64,000 nucleotides of DNA from Jannaschia helgolandensis (GTDB lineage Bacteria > Pseudomonadota > Alphaproteobacteria > Rhodobacterales > Rhodobacteraceae): the NCBI RefSeq assembly GCF_900109285.1, contig NZ_FNZQ01000004.1, positions 124,001 to 188,000 on the forward strand, read 5' to 3'. Each line of letters begins with the position of its first letter. Within the stretch, counting starts at the first letter, position 1. Below the pieces are notes generated by a model. The model saw nothing but the letters and a program-made list of their open reading frames with translations, was not told the DNA's origin and did not search any database. The translations under genes and the position numbers were made by a program. Shown one piece after another: positions 1 to 7,761 of this stretch.

Positions 1-291
1 GGGAATGGCGCAGTCGAAAATCGCCATCAGCATCGGCTCGTATTCGTCGCGCAGCGTGCGTTCCAGGTTCAGGGTGTTGAGATTGGCGCGGTCGCCCAGA
101 TCCTGCCCGGAACAGAAGGCCTTGCCCTTGCCCGTCATCACCAGAACGCGGGCGGTCTTTTCGGACTCGTGCACGGCGTGCAGGATTTCGGCGCGCATCT
201 GAGTCGACAGCGCGTTCAACACGTCGGGGCGCTGCAGGGTCAGCGTTGCGACACCGTCGCGTTCGCTGAGCCGGATCGTTTCATAGTCCAT
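1..291 (-). CDS. enoyl-CoA hydratase/isomerase family protein, PaaG-like (3' part outside window)
   Basis: The first 97 residues of a crotonase-fold enzyme are present; the rest lies left of the window. The N-terminus contains the crotonase signature TLQRPDVLNAL and the oxyanion-loop sequence GKAFCSGQDLGDR, which is closest to PaaG-type enzymes (1,2-epoxyphenylacetyl-CoA isomerase) among hydratases I know. Exact substrate cannot be fixed from this fragment. The start ATG at 291 fits the family N-terminus. It follows ccmH on the same strand after a 350-bp gap, so it is probably a separate transcription unit. A second, distinct crotonase gene is at 39686. Confidence 0.85.
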   Translation of the reverse strand, partial: MDYETIRLSERDGVATLTLQRPDVLNALSTQMRAEILHAVHESEKTARVLVMTGKGKAFCSGQDLGDRANLNTLNLERTLRDEYEPMLMAIFDCAIP

Positions 292-641
292 AGGGGTCTC
301 CGTCCACGTTCGCAGCGACCCTAGGGCGGGCCGCTGCACATCGCTAGCGGAACCTGACGGCACGGATCAGGGCACGACAGCCCGGATCGTCGCGCGCGGC
401 GTCGGTGTCGGGCGACGGTATTCGGCCCGTTCCACGCGCTGCCTGCGCCCCTTCCGCCCGCTGTGCCGCGCCAAAAAACCTGCGGCGCGCAAGACGGCGC
501 TCAGCAGGCTTCGATGCGCGGGAACGTATTCCAGCTGATTGCGCAGGAGATGTCTGAACCGGCAGACACCATTCAGAAAAAAGGTCACATCGCGTGGCAG
601 ATGGCATGCCTCGATTGGCTGCGGATCGCAGAGTCGAGTTA
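292..641. other. 350-bp gap without a supported gene
   Basis: This stretch lies between the start of the PaaG-like gene and the stop of ccmH. Open frames cross it on both strands, but their translations are arginine/alanine-rich, lack any recognisable domain and look like GC-rich noise. The only structure I see is the stem-loop just after ccmH, listed separately. Confidence 0.5.
610..638 (-). terminator. stem-loop just downstream of ccmH
   Basis: Two nested stems, CTCGA/TCGAG outside and CTGCG/CGCAG inside, lie 4 bp past the ccmH stop codon. There is no T-run on the minus-strand exit side, so it may be a 3'-end stabilising or Rho-assisted structure rather than a classical intrinsic terminator. 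Confidence 0.35.
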
Positions 642-1094
642 TCAGGTCAGCCTGTCGCCATCCATCAAAGCCTGCAAGCGCGCCTCTTCCTCTGGGTTCA
701 GGGCGGCGGGCGTGCCACGATGCCGCGTGATCGCCACGCCCGCGACCGCACCGCCCAGCAAAAACAGGGTGAGCGGCGCGATCCACAGGATCATGTTGAC
801 CCCGGTCATGGTCGGCTTCAGCAGGACATATTCACCGTAGCGCGCGACCATGTAATCGATGATTTCCGTATCGGTATCGCCCGCCACCAGCCGTTCACGG
901 AGCAGAATGCGCAACTCGGCGGCGAGGTCCGCGCCGCTTTCGTCGATATTTTCGTTCCGGCAGACCAGACAGCGCAATCCTTTCGACAGCTCGCGGGCCC
1001 GTGCCTCCAGCACCGGATCGTCCAACTGCTCGCCCGGTTCGACGGCAAGCGCAGGAGTGGCGGCAATCAGCGCGGCCAGGACCAACCCCCTCAT
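642..1094 (-). CDS. ccmH: cytochrome c-type biogenesis protein CcmH
   Basis: 150 residues. CcmH is a periplasmic thiol-redox protein of the system I cytochrome c maturation pathway; it reduces apocytochrome heme-binding cysteines and works with CcmF in heme ligation. Seen here: a signal peptide or N-terminal anchor (residues 1-17), the redox motif RCLVC (Cys42, Cys45) followed by RNENI, and a C-terminal membrane segment at about residues 98-121. The start ATG at 1094 overlaps the ccmF stop codon (ATGA), so the two genes are translationally coupled. Length is usual for the short, non-fused CcmH of alphaproteobacteria. Confidence 0.95.
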   Translation of the reverse strand: MRGLVLAALIAATPALAVEPGEQLDDPVLEARARELSKGLRCLVCRNENIDESGADLAAELRILLRERLVAGDTDTEIIDYMVARYGEYVLLKPTMTGVNMILWIAPLTLFLLGGAVAGVAITRHRGTPAALNPEEEARLQALMDGDRLT

Positions 1095-3064
1095 TCCGCT
1101 GGCACCCCACCGGTTGCGGGCGCCTTGCGCGCGCCTGCTGCCACGCGGTAGCGGCGGTCGGTCAGCGACAGCAATCCGCCCAGCGCCATGATGATCGCGC
1201 CGCCCCAGATCCAGTTGGCGAAGGGTTTGATATAGACCCGGATCGCCCAGCCGCCGCCTGTTTGCGCATCGCCGATCACGGCATAGACGTCGCGAGTCAG
1301 GCTGCTGTCGATCCCGGCCTCGGTCGTGGGCATCTGGGCGACGGGATAGATACGTTTTTCCGGAAACAGGTCGCCCAGCAGACGGCCGTTTTCCCAAGCC
1401 GTCAGATCGGCACGGGTGGCGACATAATTCGGGCCGCGCAACTGGGTCACGTCGTTCAGTACCACTTCGTATTTCCCGACCGTCAGCCGGTCACCGATGT
1501 CGAGGACCGCGATCCCTTCCTGCTGCCATGCGATCAGAGCGGCGACACCGAATACGGTGATACCCAGCCCCCCGTGCGCCAGCGCTTTACCCCAGTCTGC
1601 CCCCGGCAGTCGCGTGACACGACCCAGACGATCGGACCAGCGCCCGCGTCCCGTGCGCGTCGCCAGATCGACCACCGCACCCGCGAACAGCCAGACACCA
1701 AGGCCAGCACCCAGCGGCCCACCCAGGCTGCGTCCGGTTTGCATTGCCCAGACCAGTCCCATGACTGCCAGTGCCAGCACGGCCACGGGCCAGAGCACGC
1801 GCAGCACCCGGCCCCGCCCCCGCTTCCACGGCAGGATCGAGCCCACCGGCAGAATCGCGGCCAGAACGATCACGAAGGGGGTGAACGCCATATTGAAGAA
1901 GGGCGGCCCCACGGACAGTGTGCGTCCGAACGCCAGTTCAGCCACAAGTGGCCAGACAGTGCCCGTGAAGACCACGAAGGCGCTGACCACCAGCAGGAGA
2001 TTATTGGCCACAAGAGCCGATTCCCGGCTGACCACGCCGAACACGCCCTTGGCCTGCATCACAGGTGCGCGGACCGCATAGAGCAGCAGCGCGCCGCCGG
2101 TAAAGAAGCCGAGGATGGCCAGAATGAACACGCCGCGTTCGGGGTCGTTGGCGAAGGCGTGGACCGACGTCAACACGCCCGAGCGCACGATGAACGTCCC
2201 CACGAGTGAAAATCCGAACGCGAGAATTGCCAGCAGGATCGTCCAGGCCTTCAGCGCCTCGCGTTTTTCGACGACGATGGCGGAGTGCAGCAGGGCGGCG
2301 GCAATCAGCCAAGGCATGAAGCTGGCGTTTTCGACCGGGTCCCAGAACCAGAACCCGCCCCAGCCCAGTTCGTAATAGGCCCACCACGATCCCAGCGCGA
2401 TACCCACGGTCAGAAACAGCCATGCCGCCAGCGTCCACGGGCGGACCCAGCGGCCCCATGCGGCATCGACGCGGCCTTCGATCAGGGCAGCCACTGCAAA
2501 GCTGAACGACATGCTGAGGCCGACGTAGCCGAGGTAGAGAAACGGCGGGTGGAAGGCCAGGCCCGGATCTTGCAGCAGGGGATTCAGATCCTCACCGTTG
2601 AAGGGCGGAACGGGCATGCGGATGAAAGGGTTCGACGTGAACAAGATGAAGGCATAAAAAGCCACGCCGATGCTGGCCTGCACGGCCAGAACACGCGCCT
2701 TGAGCGTCGCGGGCAACTGCCCCCCGAACCAGGCCGCCGTCGCCCCAAACAGCGCGAGAATCAGCACCCACAACAGCAGCGATCCCTCATGGTTTCCCCA
2801 GACGCCGGTGACCTTGTAGAGCATCGGCTTGTCGGTATGGGAGTTCAGCACCACGAGCCGTAGCGAGAAGTCCGACGTCACGAAGGCATAGGTCAGTGCC
2901 GCAAAGGCAACGCCTACCAAAGCGACCTGCGCGGAGGCAGCGGGGCTGGCGACGGCCATCCATCCGCTCCATCCCTTCCACGCGCCGATCATCGGCACGA
3001 TCATCTGTACGATGGCGACCGCGAAGGCCGTTATCAGGGCGAAGTGTCCAAGTTCTGCAATCAT
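1091..3064 (-). CDS. ccmF: heme lyase CcmF/NrfE family subunit
   Basis: 657 residues, a polytopic inner-membrane protein that takes heme from holo-CcmE and attaches it to apocytochrome c. The tryptophan-rich heme-handling segment is visible (WGGFWFWDPVENASFMPW), as are conserved histidines in periplasmic loops and the C-terminal soluble domain before a last membrane helix. I chose ATG 3064 (MIAELGHFAL, the family N-terminus) over a longer in-frame start at 3121. It heads a ccmF-ccmH unit. Its partner ccmE is 5.5 kb away at 8584, and the holin/endolysin pair lies immediately upstream. An array of 19-bp repeats sits 70-142 bp upstream of the start. Confidence 0.96.
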   Translation of the reverse strand: MIAELGHFALITAFAVAIVQMIVPMIGAWKGWSGWMAVASPAASAQVALVGVAFAALTYAFVTSDFSLRLVVLNSHTDKPMLYKVTGVWGNHEGSLLLWVLILALFGATAAWFGGQLPATLKARVLAVQASIGVAFYAFILFTSNPFIRMPVPPFNGEDLNPLLQDPGLAFHPPFLYLGYVGLSMSFSFAVAALIEGRVDAAWGRWVRPWTLAAWLFLTVGIALGSWWAYYELGWGGFWFWDPVENASFMPWLIAAALLHSAIVVEKREALKAWTILLAILAFGFSLVGTFIVRSGVLTSVHAFANDPERGVFILAILGFFTGGALLLYAVRAPVMQAKGVFGVVSRESALVANNLLLVVSAFVVFTGTVWPLVAELAFGRTLSVGPPFFNMAFTPFVIVLAAILPVGSILPWKRGRGRVLRVLWPVAVLALAVMGLVWAMQTGRSLGGPLGAGLGVWLFAGAVVDLATRTGRGRWSDRLGRVTRLPGADWGKALAHGGLGITVFGVAALIAWQQEGIAVLDIGDRLTVGKYEVVLNDVTQLRGPNYVATRADLTAWENGRLLGDLFPEKRIYPVAQMPTTEAGIDSSLTRDVYAVIGDAQTGGGWAIRVYIKPFANWIWGGAIIMALGGLLSLTDRRYRVAAGARKAPATGGVPAE

Positions 3065-3134
3065 GGGGCCTGCCTTACGACAACAGCCGGTCGCAGCCAA
3101 TGGGGCGCGACCGGCGGTCACAGGCGAGCACGAT

Positions 3135-3206
3135 CACTTCCGCGTCAACTGGACACTTCCGCGTCAACTGGGCACTTCCGCGTCAACTGGACACTTCCGC
3201 GTCAAC
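3135..3206. repeat. 19-bp tandem repeat, about 3.8 copies
   Basis: The unit CACTTCCGCGTCAACTGGA is repeated head to tail at 3135, 3154, 3173 and, truncated to 15 bases, at 3192. The copies differ by one base (GGGC for GGAC). Read on the minus strand each copy contains TTGACG, a -35-like hexamer. The array lies between the holin stop (3211) and the ccmF start (3064). There are no spacers, so it is not a CRISPR array. Confidence 0.95.
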
Positions 3207-3210
3207 CCGA

Positions 3211-3720
3211 TCAGTCGCGGTCGGCTTGCCAATCGCTCAGCGCGGAATTTGCACTGTCATCATCCTCTCCGGCGATCCAGGCGGATTGCACGGGTTCGGG
3301 CCGTACGGGGATCGGGACTGTCGCGGGTGCCCGAAGATAATGCATCTCCCGTGCGCCGAAATAAAAACCGACGATCGCGCCAAGCAGCCACCACAGCGGG
3401 TCGGGCACATAGGCGAGCCCCCCCATCCGGGCGGCGAACCCCAATGGGTCGACCATCGCATAGACGAACAGGCCCAGCGTTCCCATTGCAAGCATCGGGC
3501 GCGGCAAACGGTTCAGCCCGTCGACGAACCGGTCGAACAGACCGCGCCGGTCCAGCGCGAACTCACTGCCCAGCTGCTCCAGTGCGGCTTTCTGCGCCTC
3601 GGCCCCCTGACGCTGCCCGTCGGTCGCGTTGGGCAGGAATACTTCGGCCACCCCCCGCGCCGCCCGGCCCAGCGCATCGACCGCGCCTGTGCCCGCGACG
3701 ATGCCCGACACTACCCCCAT
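3211..3720 (-). CDS. holin of the 3-TM gene-transfer-agent-release family
   Basis: 169 residues. Two clear hydrophobic segments (about 75-90 and 109-126) follow an amphipathic alanine-rich N-terminus, and the tail is polar and acidic. The order and sequence (GLNRLPRPMLAMGTLGLF, PDPLWWLLGAIVGFYFGAREM-like) match the rhodobacterial holin family named for gene transfer agent (GTA) release. Its role would be to permeabilise the inner membrane so the endolysin reaches peptidoglycan. It overlaps the upstream endolysin gene by 10 bp and is surely co-transcribed with it. No phage structural genes are nearby, which fits a GTA lysis cassette kept apart from the GTA head-tail cluster. Confidence 0.85.
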   Translation of the reverse strand: MGVVSGIVAGTGAVDALGRAARGVAEVFLPNATDGQRQGAEAQKAALEQLGSEFALDRRGLFDRFVDGLNRLPRPMLAMGTLGLFVYAMVDPLGFAARMGGLAYVPDPLWWLLGAIVGFYFGAREMHYLRAPATVPIPVRPEPVQSAWIAGEDDDSANSALSDWQADRD

Positions 3721-4322
3721 TTCGCCGTCCTTTCCGCATGCTCCGCCGCCGTCAGGTGATAGCGCGGCGAGATGAATGCCTCGGCTCGCGTGATCCAGCC
3801 GCCTTTGCCGCCATCCCTGCGGCGGGCGTATTTGCGCGACGACGGGCGCCGGTCGGCCAGCGCATAGTACCAGTTGCGCCGCGCGATGCCGTAGGCGTCG
3901 GCCAGGTGATCCGGCGCGGCGTCCTGCGCCGCACGGGCGGCGGCGGCAGTCCTGGGACCGATGCGCCCGTCGACCGAGACGCGATGCCCCATGCGCCCCA
4001 GCAGGCGTTGCAGGATACGGACCGCATTGGCCCCGGAATTGACCTGCATGTCGAAGACCGAGGCCTGCAACGCCTCGGGCAGTGTATCGATCCGGGCGCG
4101 ACGAAAATAATTGTCGATGAAAATGTCGACGGCGCGGGCGCGTGGCAGGGCGCGCACGTCGTCCGTATCGACATCCCCGTCGCCGTCGATATCGAGTCCC
4201 AGCGCCCGCATCGTATGGATGGTAACACCGTAATTGGTCGCCCCGCCCGGATCGTCCGGATCGTTGACATAGCCACCCTCGCGGGCGACGATTTCTTCTG
4301 CGATGGCACGAACCGACAACAT
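3711..4322 (-). CDS. GTA-type endolysin (glycoside hydrolase family 108 with PG-binding domain)
   Basis: 203 residues, a peptidoglycan hydrolase. The GH108 N-terminal signature EGGYVNDPDDPGGATNYG is at 15-32, with Glu15 the expected catalytic acid, and the C-terminal half matches the peptidoglycan-binding domain usually found with GH108. An unusual insert at residues 44-55 reads DIDGDGDVDTDD, a textbook EF-hand or dockerin-type calcium loop. I chose ATG 4322 because a strong GGGAGG ribosome site lies 7 nt upstream; a longer start at 4337 would swallow that site. It precedes and overlaps the holin gene. A CtrA-like box lies 54 nt upstream of the start. Confidence 0.88.
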   Translation of the reverse strand: MLSVRAIAEEIVAREGGYVNDPDDPGGATNYGVTIHTMRALGLDIDGDGDVDTDDVRALPRARAVDIFIDNYFRRARIDTLPEALQASVFDMQVNSGANAVRILQRLLGRMGHRVSVDGRIGPRTAAAARAAQDAAPDHLADAYGIARRNWYYALADRRPSSRKYARRRDGGKGGWITRAEAFISPRYHLTAAEHAERTAKWG

Positions 4323-4641
4323 GGCCCGACCTCCCATGCTCTGATTGCGTGAAAGCCAGAGGCTCGGGTCGAACGGTTAACGAAGCGTTATGGCAGCGCA
4401 CGGTCGGGGATCGTGAGGACCTGCACATCGCGGCCATGAACGTCAGCGATCATACCGACGTCGATGTTCGATGACGCCGGGGCAGGTCGCGAATGCAAGC
4501 AGCGCTGGTCCGGCATGCAGTCGAGGCCCGAGAGCCCGCCCAGGGACCATTCCGTATTTGTGTGCGTCATCGCACCGGAACGTGCAGGGTTCACACCGCC
4601 GTCCGGCATCGGTAAACCGCTAGCAAACAAGGGGGCACATC
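4323..4641. other. 319-bp divergent intergenic region between endolysin and fabD
   Basis: This region must hold the endolysin promoter (minus) and the fabD promoter (plus). A CtrA-like box at 4376-4391 is the clearest signal. An 80-codon open frame on the minus strand (4388-4630) is present but has no family resemblance and no convincing ribosome site, so I do not call it a gene. Confidence 0.5.
4376..4391 (-). promoter_or_regulatory. CtrA-like binding box upstream of the lysis genes
   Basis: On the minus strand the sequence is ATAA-N7-TTAAC, eight of nine fixed positions of the known CtrA consensus TTAA-N7-TTAAC. It ends 54 nt before the endolysin ATG, where a box overlapping a -35 region would lie. 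In Rhodobacter capsulatus CtrA is needed for expression of GTA lysis genes, which makes the placement meaningful; binding itself is inferred. Confidence 0.5.
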
Positions 4642-5580
4642 ATGAGCAGAGCATTCGTTTTTCCCGGTCAGGGCGCGCAGGCCATCGGCATGGGGCGCGA
4701 TCTTGCCGACGCCTATCCGACGGCCCGTGCCGTGTTTGACGAGGTGGACAGCGCCCTGCGCGAAAACCTTTCGGCCCTGATCTGGTCTGGCGAAGCCGAC
4801 GACCTGATGCTGACCCGCAACGCACAGCCTGCCCTGATGGCCACGTCGATCGCCGCCCTGCGTGCCCTGGAATCCGAAGGTATTACAGTCGCTGAACACG
4901 CTGCCGTCGTGGCCGGTCACAGTCTGGGCGAGTACACCGCATTGGTCGCCGCCGGGTCGATCACGCTGGCCGATGCGGCGCGTCTGTTGCGCATCCGCGG
5001 CGAGGCGATGCAAAACGCCGTCCCGGTCGGTATCGGTGCGATGGCCGCCCTTTTGGGACTGGACTTCGAGGCGGCGCAGTCCGTCGCCCGTGAAGCCGCC
5101 GAGGATCAGGTCTGTCAGGCCGCGAACGACAACGATCCGGGTCAGGTCGTCGTGTCGGGCCACCGCGAAGCGGTCGAGCGCGCGCTTGTCATCGCCAGGG
5201 ACAAGGGGGCGAAGCGTGCGATGTTGCTGCCCGTCTCCGCCCCGTTCCACTGCGATCTGATGGAACCTGCGGCCCGCGTCATGGCCGAGGCGCTGGACGA
5301 TGTGGACATCGCCGACCCCTCCGTGCCGCTGATCGCGAATGTCACGGCCCAGCCCGTTCAGGACGCCACTTCGATCAGGTCGCTGCTGGTCGATCAGATC
5401 ACCGGGTCGGTCCGCTGGCGCGAAAGCGTGGGCCGCATGGTCGAGATGGGCGTGACCGAGGTCTGGGAAATCGGGGCTGGCAAGGCTTTGTCCGGCATGA
5501 TCCGGCGCATCGACAAGGGTGTCGCGACGCGCGCCATCGGCACGGCTTCGGACGTGGCAGACGCAACTGCGTCGGTTTGA
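4642..5580 (+). CDS. fabD: malonyl-CoA:ACP transacylase
   Basis: 312 residues, usual length. It transfers the malonyl group from CoA to acyl carrier protein at the start of type II fatty acid synthesis. The N-terminal FPGQGAQ motif is at 7-13, the nucleophile elbow GHSLGE at 92-97 (Ser94), and the catalytic histidine lies in APFHCDLM near residue 201. A GGGGG-type ribosome site precedes the ATG. It is followed by fabG after 27 bp and acpP further on, forming a fatty acid synthesis cluster. Confidence 0.97.
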   Translation: MSRAFVFPGQGAQAIGMGRDLADAYPTARAVFDEVDSALRENLSALIWSGEADDLMLTRNAQPALMATSIAALRALESEGITVAEHAAVVAGHSLGEYTALVAAGSITLADAARLLRIRGEAMQNAVPVGIGAMAALLGLDFEAAQSVAREAAEDQVCQAANDNDPGQVVVSGHREAVERALVIARDKGAKRAMLLPVSAPFHCDLMEPAARVMAEALDDVDIADPSVPLIANVTAQPVQDATSIRSLLVDQITGSVRWRESVGRMVEMGVTEVWEIGAGKALSGMIRRIDKGVATRAIGTASDVADATASV

Positions 5581-5607
5581 GACATTCACATGAAGAAAGG
5601 CCAGCAG

Positions 5608-6345
5608 ATGTTTGATCTGACAGGAAAATGCGCACTGATTACCGGCGCGTCCGGCGGCATCGGCGCGGAAATTGCCCGCGCGCTGCATGGTCAAGGTGCC
5701 ACCGTTGGCCTGTCCGGCACACGCGAAGAACCGCTGAAGTCGCTGGCCTCCGATCTGGGCGAGCGGGCGCATATCCTGCCCTGCAACCTGTCGGATGCCG
5801 ATGCCGTCAACGCCCTGCCCAAACAGGCAATCGAGGCAATGGGATCGGTCGACATTCTGGTCAACAATGCCGGCATCACCCGCGACAACCTCTTCATGCG
5901 CATGTCCGAGGAGGAATGGGCCGACGTCATCAACGTCAACCTGACGTCGGCATTTCGCCTGTCCAAAGGCGTGTTGCGTGGCATGATGAAGGCGCGCTGG
6001 GGCCGCATCGTCAACATCAGCAGCATCGTGGGGGCAACCGGTAACCCCGGTCAGGGGAACTATGCCGCGTCCAAGGCGGGCATGGTCGGCATGGGAAAAT
6101 CGCTGGCCTATGAAGTCGCGTCGCGCAACATCACCGTCAACACCGTTGCCCCCGGTTTCATCGCCACGCCGATGACGGACAAGCTGACCGACGACCAGAA
6201 ATCCAAGATAAACGATCAGATTCCCGCCGGTCGAATGGGGACACCGGGCGAAATCGCAGCCGCCGTGACCTATCTTTCCAGCCAAGAAGCGGCTTATGTC
6301 ACAGGGGCGACGATTCACGTGAACGGCGGCATGGCCATGCTCTAG
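5608..6345 (+). CDS. fabG: 3-oxoacyl-[acyl-carrier-protein] reductase
   Basis: 245 residues, the standard FabG length when started at ATG 5608, which has a GAAAGG ribosome site 8 nt upstream (an in-frame ATG at 5590 would add six residues over that site). It is an NADPH-dependent short-chain dehydrogenase reducing 3-oxoacyl-ACP. Cofactor motif TGASGGIG is at 12-19, NNAG at about 86, and the catalytic set is Ser139, Tyr152 and Lys156 (YAASK). It lies between fabD and acpP. Confidence 0.97.
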   Translation: MFDLTGKCALITGASGGIGAEIARALHGQGATVGLSGTREEPLKSLASDLGERAHILPCNLSDADAVNALPKQAIEAMGSVDILVNNAGITRDNLFMRMSEEEWADVINVNLTSAFRLSKGVLRGMMKARWGRIVNISSIVGATGNPGQGNYAASKAGMVGMGKSLAYEVASRNITVNTVAPGFIATPMTDKLTDDQKSKINDQIPAGRMGTPGEIAAAVTYLSSQEAAYVTGATIHVNGGMAML

Positions 6346-6364
6346 GCCGCGCCGGACAAAGGAT

Positions 6365-6392
6365 TTGCCATCTTGCGCCTCCATGATATAGG
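6365..6392 (+). promoter_or_regulatory. candidate sigma-70 promoter of acpP
   Basis: TTGCCA at 6365-6370 and TATAGG at 6387-6392 are separated by 16 bp, 110 bp before the acpP start. A separate promoter for acpP would fit the 157-bp gap after fabG. Confidence 0.45.
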
Positions 6393-6502
6393 CGGCGCAC
6401 ACATTCGGGGGCGACCCCGAGGCCCGGCGTTTCGGGCAACCCGGCATGGGGTCACGGACATGCACACCCGCCCGAAATCGGGCATCGAGATGAGGTAGAG
6501 AC

Positions 6503-6736
6503 ATGAGCGACATCGAGGACCGGGTCCGCAAGAAAGTCGTCGAACATCTGGGCGTCGAGGAAGACAAGGTAACCGAGAATGCGTCGTTCATCGACGATCT
6601 TGGTGCCGACTCGCTCGACACCGTCGAGCTTGTGATGGCCTTCGAGGAAGAGTTCGGGATAGAGATCCCCGATGACGCCGCCGAGTCGATCCAGACATTC
6701 GGCGATGCGGTGACGTTCATCAAAGCGAACTCCTGA
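6503..6736 (+). CDS. acpP: acyl carrier protein
   Basis: 77 residues, acidic four-helix carrier of acyl intermediates in fatty acid synthesis. The 4'-phosphopantetheine attachment motif [12 protein letters not shown] places the modified serine at Ser37. The sequence [15 protein letters not shown] and the ending FIKANS are typical of the housekeeping ACP. It is followed by a strong intrinsic terminator. Confidence 0.98.
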   Translation: MSDIEDRVRKKVVEHLGVEEDKVTENASFIDDLGADSLDTVELVMAFEEEFGIEIPDDAAESIQTFGDAVTFIKANS

Positions 6737-6768
6737 TCCCATTCGATCCGTTTCGGATCGTTGGATCG

Positions 6769-6793
6769 AAGGCGCCCCACGGGGCGCCTTTTG
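6769..6793 (+). terminator. intrinsic terminator after acpP
   Basis: A perfect 9-bp GC-rich stem AGGCGCCCC/GGGGCGCCT with a two-base loop is followed by a short T-run. It ends the fab cluster 33 bp past the acpP stop. Confidence 0.85.
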
Positions 6794-6866
6794 CATGTCT
6801 GTCTGCATATCCCTGTCCCGCAGATTGGAATGGCACCGCATCCCGCACCGATGCTAGAAACCGGAC

Positions 6867-7739
6867 ATGACCTCGAATGTCGCCCGCGATATCACCTACG
6901 CGAACTCCGCCCGGACCCGGAGCGGCCGCATGGTCATTCGCGGACTGGAAATCCTGACCGGTCGCCATGCCCTGTTGCGTCGCGCGCGTGGGTATGACGA
7001 CGCCGTAGCCGAAGGCGCGATCTTCTGGGAGGAAATGGCCAGCCGCTACGGATTGTATCCCGATATCGTGCGCGGAACGCTGGACCTGATCCCGCGCGAA
7101 GGGCCGGTCGTCGTGGTTGCCAACCACCCCTATGGCATCCTCGACGGGCTGATGCTGTCGCTGCTGTTGTCGCGGGTGCGGCCGCAGGGGTTCAAGATCG
7201 TTGCCAACGACGTTTTCCTGCGTGCGCCCGATCTGGCTGATGCGATCCTGCCGGTTAGTTTCGACGACAGCCGGGCCGGTCAGGCGACCAATCTTTCCAT
7301 GCGCCGGAGTGCTCTGGCCTATCTGGCTGAAGGCGGCATCATCGGCGTCTTCCCAGGCGGTGCGGTTTCGACCCCGGTGAGGCCGTTCGGCCGGGCCCGC
7401 GATCCCTATTGGCGGGGGTTTTCGGCGAAGTTGATCCGGCAATCGGGTGCGACGGTCGTTCCTCTGCATTTTCAGGGATCGAATTCGCGCATGTTCCAGC
7501 TTGCCAGCCACATTCATGCAACGCTGCGGATGGGTCTTCTGGTCCGCGAATTCAGGGCGCGTGTCGACGGACCCGTTCGGGTGTCGGTCGGTGCACCGCT
7601 GCCACCCGGCGAAATCGCCGCGATTCCCGGAAATCAGGCAGATCTGATGGCGATTCTGCGCGCAAGGACTTATCTGGCCGGGCAGGAGGATGCCGCATTG
7701 GGCTTCGACTGGGATAAACAGAAAGCGGGCTGCACATGA
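6867..7739 (+). CDS. lysophospholipid acyltransferase (PlsC-like) family protein
   Basis: 290 residues. Belongs to the PlsC-like glycerolipid acyltransferase fold. The active-site block is NHPYGILDG at 86-94, i.e. a HX5D variant (His87, Asp93) instead of the canonical HX4D, as in a known subgroup with the NHPxGxxDG form. The FPGGAVS block around residue 161 is the expected glycerophosphate-binding loop. No obvious membrane anchor beyond hydrophobic patches. Substrate (lysophosphatidate, lyso-ornithine lipid or another lyso-lipid) cannot be told. Its 3' end leads straight into murI. Confidence 0.85.
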   Translation: MTSNVARDITYANSARTRSGRMVIRGLEILTGRHALLRRARGYDDAVAEGAIFWEEMASRYGLYPDIVRGTLDLIPREGPVVVVANHPYGILDGLMLSLLLSRVRPQGFKIVANDVFLRAPDLADAILPVSFDDSRAGQATNLSMRRSALAYLAEGGIIGVFPGGAVSTPVRPFGRARDPYWRGFSAKLIRQSGATVVPLHFQGSNSRMFQLASHIHATLRMGLLVREFRARVDGPVRVSVGAPLPPGEIAAIPGNQADLMAILRARTYLAGQEDAALGFDWDKQKAGCT

Positions 7740-7761
7740 ATTCCACGACACCGGCCCGCGC

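Noticed and set aside
344-607. An 87-codon frame in the gap after ccmH.
   Set aside because: Arginine/alanine-rich translation without any domain; no ribosome site.
1001-2209. A 402-codon plus-strand frame opposite ccmF.
   Set aside because: Translation is histidine/arginine/glutamine-rich noise opposite a well-conserved gene.
3135-3206. The regular short repeats could be read as a CRISPR array.
   Set aside because: The units are directly adjacent with no spacers and no cas genes are near.
4388-4630. An 80-codon minus-strand frame upstream of the endolysin.
   Set aside because: No ribosome site or family resemblance, and it overlaps the likely promoter and CtrA-like box.
4591-6780. A 729-codon open frame on the minus strand across fabD, fabG and acpP.
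   Set aside because: It is antisense to three clearly recognised genes, and its translation lacks any domain; an effect of high GC.
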